In this document: positions 16,061 through 20,981 of the stretch, piece after piece
How the letters are laid out: every line of letters begins with the position of its first letter
How positions within the stretch are numbered: position 1 is the stretch's first letter
Notes under the pieces: model-generated
Told to the model about the DNA's origin: nothing
What the model saw: the letters and a program-made list of their open reading frames with translations, nothing else
The model's database searches: none
Made by a program: the position numbers and the translations under genes
Assembly: GCA_030374735.1 (NCBI GenBank)
Contig: JASCIV010000407.1
Span: 1 to 20,981 of the forward strand
Direction: 5' to 3'
DNA length: 20,981 nt
Origin: Gracilaria caudata
Lineage: Eukaryota; Rhodophyta; Florideophyceae; Gracilariales; Gracilariaceae

Positions 16061-16969
16061 ATGCAAGACACGCTGGTCGGTCTGTGCGCCGCCGGACTGT
16101 GGCACGAGGCGGACTTGCTGATCGACCATCTGGTCACGCTCAGCGAGGAAGAGCTCGCGTTCGCGCTGCAGCAGACGCACGGCTCGCCGCAATGGAGCAG
16201 TCTCCACTACGCGTCTCTCGTGAAGCAAACCCCGCGCACGCTGTCCAAACTGCTGCAAAGCGGCGCCGACGTGCACGCGCGCGGCAGTTCGGGCAGCTCG
16301 CCGCTGCATCTGGCCGCGTGGAACGGCTGTGAAACGGCCGTGCAGCTGTTGTTGGCGCACGGCGCCGATATCGACGCCACCAGTAACAACGGACGCACGC
16401 CGCTCATGTTTGCGGCGCGTCGCGGCGACGCGCACATGATCAACGCGCTGGTGCAGCGCGGCGCGCTCGTGCACGCCACCGACGCGCGCGGCCGCAGCGC
16501 GCTGCATTTCGCGGCGCAGAGCGGGCAGCGCGCGGCGCTGCACACGCTTTTTGAGCACGGCGCGCGCGACGGCGCGGACGACAACGGCGTGACGGCGCGG
16601 CAGCTGGCGCGCGACGACGAGGACGACGACGATGCGCGGCGCGCGTGGGACGAACGCGAGGAGATGAGCTCGGAGTGGAGCGTGAGAAGAACGTTGTCGG
16701 ATGTGTTGTTGAATGTGCAGGGGTGGAGGGAGCGGTTTGCGGGGCTGACGCGCCGGATGAGCGGTGGGGAGGGCGAGATGCCGCCGAGCCCGCCGCCGAG
16801 CCCGACGATGACGCCGGGCACGAGCTTGACGGCGGTGGCGTCGACGGCGGGCGCGACGGGCTTGGGCGGCGCGGTGCGACGGGGCGAGCTTTATGCGGCG
16901 GTGAGTGCGGGCATTTTGCTGAGCATTCTGCTGCCGATGGCGAGGGGTGGCGGCGGAGGTCAGAGTTAA
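16061..16969 (+). CDS. Tail-anchored ankyrin-repeat protein
   Basis: The 302-residue product has about four ankyrin repeats: 43-74 (divergent, WSSLHYASL), 77-108 (SSPLHLAAWNG…LLLAHGADIDA), 110-140 (GRTPLMFAARRGD) and 143-173 (GRSALHFAAQSGQ). The TPLHxAA and LLxxGAD motifs are clear in the middle two. An acidic run DDEDDDD follows at 185-191, then a Pro/Ser/Thr linker, and near the C-terminus one hydrophobic helix (about 277-293, LYAAVSAGILLSILLPMA) with only a short Gly-rich tail. That layout predicts a tail-anchored protein whose ankyrin domain faces the cytosol. Ankyrin repeats mediate protein binding; the partner is unknown. ATG 16061 is the first in-frame ATG and is preceded by (CAA)8. 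The open frame upstream lacks an ATG. Confidence 0.88.
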   Translation: MQDTLVGLCAAGLWHEADLLIDHLVTLSEEELAFALQQTHGSPQWSSLHYASLVKQTPRTLSKLLQSGADVHARGSSGSSPLHLAAWNGCETAVQLLLAHGADIDATSNNGRTPLMFAARRGDAHMINALVQRGALVHATDARGRSALHFAAQSGQRAALHTLFEHGARDGADDNGVTARQLARDDEDDDDARRAWDEREEMSSEWSVRRTLSDVLLNVQGWRERFAGLTRRMSGGEGEMPPSPPPSPTMTPGTSLTAVASTAGATGLGGAVRRGELYAAVSAGILLSILLPMARGGGGGQS

Positions 16970-17668
16970 CGACGACGGCGGGAAGAAGAAGTACACGGCT
17001 GCGGTTCTCGCTCTCTGCTCTCTCTCTCTCTCTCTCGGACGCGCGCCCCCGCGCTCGACGGGGGGCGTAGACAGGCACGGCGCTGATGAGCGCGTGTTTG
17101 TTTTTTCGCTTTTCTAAAAATGGCAAATAACTTTTCTTTTTTTTCAGCCGATAAAAGGGTGCTCCTCTGCTCCTCCTCTGCTCCTCCTCTGCTCCTTCCT
17201 CTGTTTGGCGGTGGCGCCGGTCGGCCGGTCAGGTGTGTGTATTGGGGTGGCGGCGGCCAGCGTCGAGGTTGATGCACGGATTCCTCCGAGCTCAACACTG
17301 GCGGCCGCAAAAGGTTACCCCTTTGCACGCACGGGCGCCGACGAGGTTGGCCTCAAGTGGCGTCTCGCTCGCGCCGTGTTGCTAACACACGTATGATGGC
17401 TCGGTAATAATCACGCACCGCCCCACTGCCCCAAAAAGGCAAAGCGCGTCGAGTTGAGGCGCAGGTGCGCGCGCGATTGCATGGCGCGTTGCGGCTGGAG
17501 CCAAGCAACGCGGCGCTCAGCGTCAGCAAACAGCAACAGCAACTAACACACACAGCCAACAGATATGTAGCGCGCGCAATGCGCTCTTTTGCGAGCAAAG
17601 TGCGTGTGAGTGAGTGAGTGAGTGAGGAGTGAGAGCACATCACCGCGACCACAACCAAACAACAAAAC
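16970..17668. promoter_or_regulatory. Intergenic region with simple repeats and a TATA-like box
   Basis: I see no gene in these 699 bp. The features are a CT-repeat tract (about 17010-17036), a T-rich stretch (17100-17145), CAGCCGATAAAAGG (17145-17158) that could be a TATA-like promoter, a tandem CTCCTCCTCTG repeat (17161-17203) and a TGAG microsatellite (about 17607-17625). If the box at 17150 drives the next gene, its leader would be about 480 bp. A 5'-UTR intron or a missed small gene is possible. The leader just before the ATG is CAA-rich. Confidence 0.5.
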
Positions 17669-19009
17669 ATGGAGCGCGAGCAGAGCAGACGCGTGCTCAC
17701 GCTGCTTTGCACGCTGTTGAGCGCGGCGCTGATGTGCGGCTGCGACGCGCACAACGCGCCGAGCGAAACGCCGCGCGCCGAGGAGTTGATCAACGTGCTG
17801 TTCTACATCGACAAGCTGGGCTGCGACGTGCGCGCGCTGCAGCGCAACAACGCGAGCAGCGGAGACGGCGACGGCGGCGGCGGCGGCGGCGGCGGCACGC
17901 TGGCGGCCACGCGGCGACACTGGAGCAGGGACGACGTGGCTGACGCGCGCGCGAAGTGGTCGTCGCTGTCGCGCAAATCGGCGAGGGAACGGTGCTATAT
18001 TCTGGCGATTGGTAAGAGAAAGGAGTGCTGTGGAAAGGCGAGGATGAAGGGGAAGAGTCGAGAGGAGGCTTTTGAGAAATGTATGGAGGAGGCGGCGGAG
18101 TACTTTGAGTGGCTGGATGAGGGCGCGATTGTGCTGGATGCGGATGGCGAGAACTATGTGGAGAGGGAGTTGCAGATGTTGGCGCAGGTGGTGCAGATGG
18201 ACTTGGAGGACGAGCACCGGAGTGAGCATGATGAAGATGATGAGCATGATGAAGATGATGAGCATGGCGATGATGAGCACGATGACGATGATGAGCACGA
18301 TGACGATGATGATGATGATGACGAGCACGACGGCGACGCGCAAAAGGCGCGCAAACAGCGCAAGCAGAAGAAGAACACGCAACAGCGCCAACGAAAACGC
18401 GCCGCGCTTCGTCTACGCGTACTCGCCGCGCGCATGAAGCAAGCCGAACGCGCGTTTCTGTCACACAAGGCGCGCTCGCTGAGCGCGTCGCAACGCGCCA
18501 AGTACCGGCGTTTCCGACGCGCGCTGCGACGCTGTTTCCGCGCGAGACGCATGGGCACGTTCTTCGCGCGCGCCACGCGGCGCTGGATGGCGTGCACGAT
18601 GCTGCGCGGCGCGCGCGACGCGCGGCTGGGGTATTGCGTGGACGTGCGCGAGATGGACGGCGATGATGAGCGGCTGCATCGGCGGCCGGTGCATTGCTTT
18701 GAGACGGGGCGGTTGCGACTGCTGCAGCACGCGCTGGAAAGCGATGGCGCGACGGGGACGGGGACGGGGACGGGGACGGGGACGATGACGCCGCATTGGC
18801 ACGTGAAGGAGCACGAGCACGAGCACGGGCACGGGCACGGCACGAGCAGGGACGCGGTGTTCGTGGACCTGTTCCGCGGCTCGGATAAGGCGAAGCAGAA
18901 ACTGTGCCTGGACGCGGACATGAGCGTTGTGTGCTACGCGCTGTGCTGCGACACCATGTACGTGGGCAGCCACTTCTGCCGCGACTCGGGCGCCACGTGT
19001 CTCGGCTAG
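17669..19009 (+). CDS. Secreted Asp/His-rich, metal-binding-like protein
   Basis: The 446-residue product starts at an ATG in good context (AACATGG). A signal peptide is likely (residues 8-25, RVLTLLCTLLSAALMCGC). A poly-Gly stretch follows (about 69-76), then a Cys-containing helical region (about 85-180) with AIGKRKECCGKAR. Residues about 181-222 are a polyacidic repeat of EHDEDD and EHDDDD units. A strongly basic region follows (about 225-305, many RKQKK and RRFRRALRR clusters). A second His-rich motif HWHVKEHEHEHGHGHG lies at about 376-391, and the C-terminal Cys cluster includes VCYALCCDTM (421-430). Alternating Asp and His would bind divalent cations such as Ca, Zn or Cu; this is inferred from composition. 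Charge separation (acidic block, then basic block) suggests self-association or scaffolding. I do not recognise the family. Confidence 0.75.
   Translation: MEREQSRRVLTLLCTLLSAALMCGCDAHNAPSETPRAEELINVLFYIDKLGCDVRALQRNNASSGDGDGGGGGGGGTLAATRRHWSRDDVADARAKWSSLSRKSARERCYILAIGKRKECCGKARMKGKSREEAFEKCMEEAAEYFEWLDEGAIVLDADGENYVERELQMLAQVVQMDLEDEHRSEHDEDDEHDEDDEHGDDEHDDDDEHDDDDDDDDEHDGDAQKARKQRKQKKNTQQRQRKRAALRLRVLAARMKQAERAFLSHKARSLSASQRAKYRRFRRALRRCFRARRMGTFFARATRRWMACTMLRGARDARLGYCVDVREMDGDDERLHRRPVHCFETGRLRLLQHALESDGATGTGTGTGTGTMTPHWHVKEHEHEHGHGHGTSRDAVFVDLFRGSDKAKQKLCLDADMSVVCYALCCDTMYVGSHFCRDSGATCLG
18224..18331 (+). repeat. GAGCATGATGAAGATGAT-type coding repeat
   Basis: Units of 18 bp and shorter derivatives, built from GAG/GAT/GAC and CAT/CAC codons, encode the EHDEDD tract of the secreted acidic protein. 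Later units use GAC and CAC where early ones use GAT and CAT, so the tract is not a pure microsatellite. Confidence 0.85.
18751..18838 (+). repeat. Two hexamer repeats: (GACGGG)5 and (GAGCAC)3(GGGCAC)2
   Basis: (GACGGG)5 plus GACG at 18751-18784 encodes alternating Gly and Thr. (GAGCAC)3(GGGCAC)2 at 18809-18838 encodes HEHEHGHGH-like sequence. Both are in frame and are expected to vary in copy number between strains. The G-rich hexamers could form a G-quadruplex. Confidence 0.9.
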
Positions 19010-19324
19010 CAGCTGTAGAGCACACACAGCGAGCAGCGCACAGCCAGCGCGCGCTGTGCGCGCTGTGTGTCGCGCGCACGTCGTACACATGTCACAACCG
19101 AAAAATTAAAAAACCGAAAAACGAAAAAAAAAACAACTTTTTTTTTTCTGAGCCGCGCTGCATCCCCAATTTGAACGGACGCGCGCGACGGTGCGGCGCG
19201 CATGCGACGCGCGAGGGTTTTGCGATCTGCAACTCGTAACACACACCGGTTCGTGTTGAGCCGCGAGCAAGAACAGCAGCAAAAGAGAGCTAAACGATCG
19301 TTTGAGCAGCATTTATCCAAAACG
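19010..19324. promoter_or_regulatory. Short intergenic region with A10-CAAC-T10 and cyclophilin promoter
   Basis: Between the stop of the acidic protein gene and the cyclophilin ATG lies a perfect inverted repeat A10-CAAC-T10 (19124-19147) inside a longer A-rich stretch. Such poly(dA:dT) tracts commonly exclude nucleosomes at promoters and may also mark the upstream gene's 3' end. An in-frame ATG at 19202 gives a possible longer cyclophilin form. No separate gene is seen. Confidence 0.5.
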
Positions 19325-19906
19325 ATGAGTAACCCGAGGGTGTACTTCGACATGGAGATCGGCGGCTCGCCCGCCGGGCGCATTGTGATGGAACTGCGCG
19401 CCGACAAGGTGCCAAAGACCGCCGAGAACTTCCGCGCGCTGTGCACGGGAGAGAAGGGCTTTGGCTACGCCGGCTCAATCTGTAAGTTGTTGCACCACCC
19501 AAGAACGCGCGCGCGTCGCCCAAATGAGCGCACACACTAACAGCGAGAGCTCGTGTTTTTTGCAACAGTCCACCGCGTGATCCCGGGCTTCATGTGTCAG
19601 GGCGGTGACTTCACCAACCACAACGGCACGGGCGGCAAGTCCATCTACGGGCTCAAGTTCGAGGACGAGAACTTTGCGCTCAAGCACACGGGCGCCGGGA
19701 CGTTGTCCATGGCCAACGCGGGGCCGCATACCAACGGCTCGCAGTTCTTCATCTGCACGGCGAAGACGACGTGGCTGGACGGAAAGCATGTGGTGTTTGG
19801 AAAGGTGGTGGAGGGGTACAACGTGGTGGCTGCCGCGGAGGCGGTGGGCAGCGACACTGGCGCCACGTCCAAGCCGGTGAAGATCGCCGCGTGCGGCCAG
19901 CTTTGA
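19325..19906 (+). CDS. PPIA: Cyclophilin A, peptidyl-prolyl cis-trans isomerase (spliced)
   Basis: Two exons, 19325-19481 and 19569-19906, join to a 164-residue cyclophilin, the usual length for the cytosolic form. The enzyme catalyses cis-trans isomerisation of Xaa-Pro bonds and binds cyclosporin A. In human CypA numbering the active-site residues are all present at matching positions: Arg55, Phe60, Gln63 (HRVIPGFMCQGGDF), Phe113 (GSQFFIC), Trp121 and His126 (WLDGKHVVFG). The junction restores SIFHRVIP, with the Phe codon split T|TC, as expected in this conserved block. ATG 19325 gives the standard N-terminus (MSNPRVYFDMEIGG). An upstream in-frame ATG at 19202 would add 41 Arg-rich residues. 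It is one of the few genes in the window with a known function and the anchor for calling the DNA eukaryotic. Confidence 0.97.
19482..19568 (+). other. Spliceosomal intron in the cyclophilin gene
   Basis: The 87-bp intron begins GTAAGT, the ideal 5' splice site, and ends TTTTTTGCAACAG, a pyrimidine-rich 3' site. It is a phase-1 intron (after the first base of a Phe codon). CACTAAC at about 19534-19540 is a very good branch-point candidate about 30 bases before the AG. Removing it restores an uninterrupted cyclophilin; without splicing the frame ends inside the intron. Confidence 0.95.
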
Positions 19907-19989
19907 GCGCCTTTTGTGCTGGTTTTGTTGGTGATGGTGGTGGTGGTACGAAGGTAAACGCGCGTTGAACATTGAACATGTGTGTTTTT

Positions 19990-20014
19990 TTTATTGCTTG
20001 TGTTTTGCTTTATT
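19990..20014 (-). terminator. Two AATAAA poly(A) signals of the small Cys-rich gene
   Basis: TTTATT on the plus strand at 19990-19995 and 20009-20014 reads AATAAA on the minus strand. The second overlaps the TAA stop codon of the minus-strand gene (20010-20012). The first lies about 15 bp beyond it. They lie in the short convergent gap with the cyclophilin gene. Confidence 0.55.
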
Positions 20015-20570
20015 TTGATGAGAGAGATGGTCGCCAACTTCGCACGCTGTTCCACAACGACCACAGCGACGCGCCGCCATTACGCGCGTGCACGGCGTCG
20101 CAAAAGCCGTCGCCGCCGGGACACATAGCGGAAAGACACCCGCTCTCGCCGTCGATATCCACCAGCACGCAACAGTAGTGACACCCCGACGAACAACTAC
20201 ACATGCCCTCCGTCCCCCCGTCCGCCAGTCGCACGCGCACGCTGTCGTGGCCCACATGCGACGGCTGTACACAGTGCATCAACGCGTCGCTCATGTACGA
20301 CGCGAAGCGCGCGTGGTCGTAGCACATGAGCTCGCCGTCATCGGCGAGCATGAGCTCGTGTTCAAATTGGCTGCCGCGCTCGGATAGACACTCGATTTGC
20401 GGCTCGCTGAGCGCGAACGAACGCGCCACGGAAAGCGTGTGACGCAACATGCGTTGCTTGAGTTGCGGCGATAGACACGCGCGGCTGTGCTGAACGAAGA
20501 GCGCCACGCACACGCCCAGCAGCAACGTGCGCGAACGACGGCGCAGCATGGCGGGGTGCAGCGAGCGCAT
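20010..20570 (-). CDS. Small secreted Cys-rich protein
   Basis: The 186-residue product starts with MRSLHPAMLRRRSRTLLLGV, a basic stretch then a hydrophobic core (LLLGVCVALFV), a signal peptide with likely cleavage near HSRA-C (residue 31). The mature part has a helical region (about 33-100) and a C-terminal Cys cluster, Cys 124, 126, 130, 133, 134, 145, 150 and 157, in the pattern C-x-C-x3-C-x2-CC-x10-C-x4-C-x6-C. A disulphide-bonded small fold is likely. The family is not recognised. ATG 20570 was chosen for the signal peptide; an in-frame ATG at 20774 would add 68 residues of Thr/Lys/Asn-rich low-complexity sequence that look like leader, including a (CAA)5 tract. The gene converges on the cyclophilin gene with only about 100 bp between stop codons. 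Confidence 0.65.
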   Translation of the reverse strand: MRSLHPAMLRRRSRTLLLGVCVALFVQHSRACLSPQLKQRMLRHTLSVARSFALSEPQIECLSERGSQFEHELMLADDGELMCYDHARFASYMSDALMHCVQPSHVGHDSVRVRLADGGTEGMCSCSSGCHYCCVLVDIDGESGCLSAMCPGGDGFCDAVHARNGGASLWSLWNSVRSWRPSLSSK

Positions 20571-20981
20571 TGTGTGTGTGTTTTTGCGGGTGGCGCTGTG
20601 CGTTTTGGTCTTTTCTTTTTTGTTGTTGTTGTTGTCGCTGGCTGTGTGCGAGCGAGCTGCGGTTTTTGTTTGTGCGTTGGCGGCTGGTTTTTGGTGAAGG
20701 TGAGTTTTGGGGGGTGGCGTGTTTGCTGTTTTGCTTGGCGCGTTTTTGACTTGGCGTGTTGAGCTCAGGCGCATTGCGCGCGTTCTGTTTTGAAGCGCGT
20801 GAGCGGCTTCACGCGCACGCGCTCGCCGCGCGCAGATTCAGACGCCGCGCGGCATGCCTTACTTTTTTATTTTTTCTGTTATTCTGCGAAACGCCTTGTT
20901 GCTGACGCGGTGACGCGTTGCTTGCGTGCCGCACTTTCTGCGACTGGCGCGGCGGAGGGGGAAGGAGGGGGAAGGCAGGGG
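20571..20981. promoter_or_regulatory. Upstream region of the small Cys-rich gene and window end
   Basis: On the minus strand this contains the leader and promoter of the gene ending at 20570, including (CAA)5 at 20620-20634. Further right there is a T-rich tract (20862-20880) and a GGGGGAAGGA repeat at the window end. No other gene is visible. Confidence 0.5.

Noticed and set aside
16028..16996. 322-codon minus-strand frame opposite the ankyrin gene
   Set aside because: Arg/His-rich shadow; the plus strand has unmistakable ankyrin motifs.
17790..19088. 432-codon minus-strand frame opposite the Asp/His-rich gene
   Set aside because: Shadow of the biased repeats on the plus strand, with no start context or domain.

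Overview
The window is nuclear DNA from a microbial eukaryote. The clearest evidence is a cyclophilin gene (19325-19906) split by an 87-bp GT-AG spliceosomal intron. Supporting evidence is AATAAA poly(A) signals, signal-peptide and tail-anchored proteins, and no bacterial ribosome sites. Only one intron is evident in nine genes, so the genome looks intron-poor. CpG is abundant in the GC-rich part. I cannot name the lineage; a walled or matrix-forming protist or alga would fit, but that is inference.

Layout. Positions 1-4856 are AT-richer and hold no convincing intact gene. They carry alternating inverted repeats (1215-1303), two dense arrays of the pentamer ATTGC/GCAAT (about 1498-1957 and 3013-3457), a family of GAGCTCCACGC repeats (2599-2712), a probable relic of a non-LTR retrotransposon C-terminus (2093-2359) and an interrupted reading frame (4362-4706). 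This looks like decayed mobile and repeat DNA.

From 4857 the window is gene-dense: (1) + secreted LPMO-like histidine-brace protein; (2) - BTB-like protein; (3) + nuclear-type coiled-coil protein with tandem SUMO-type motifs; (4) - large secreted Cys-rich/Pro-Ser-Arg rod protein with a polylysine segment; (5) + signal-peptide membrane protein with three membrane helices; (6) + tail-anchored ankyrin protein; (7) + secreted Asp/His-rich protein; (8) + cyclophilin A; (9) - small secreted Cys-rich protein. GC content rises strongly from about 8480 onward.

Five of the nine products carry an N-terminal signal peptide. One is a predicted copper enzyme of the polysaccharide-cleaving type, one a modular Cys-rich wall-like glycoprotein, and one a polyacidic, His-rich metal-binding-like protein. 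A shared role in building or remodelling the cell surface or matrix is possible, but it rests only on composition and neighbourhood. Starts were placed at the first in-frame ATG that makes sense; for several genes the open frame extends upstream only through GTG or TTG codons, which I did not accept as eukaryotic starts.
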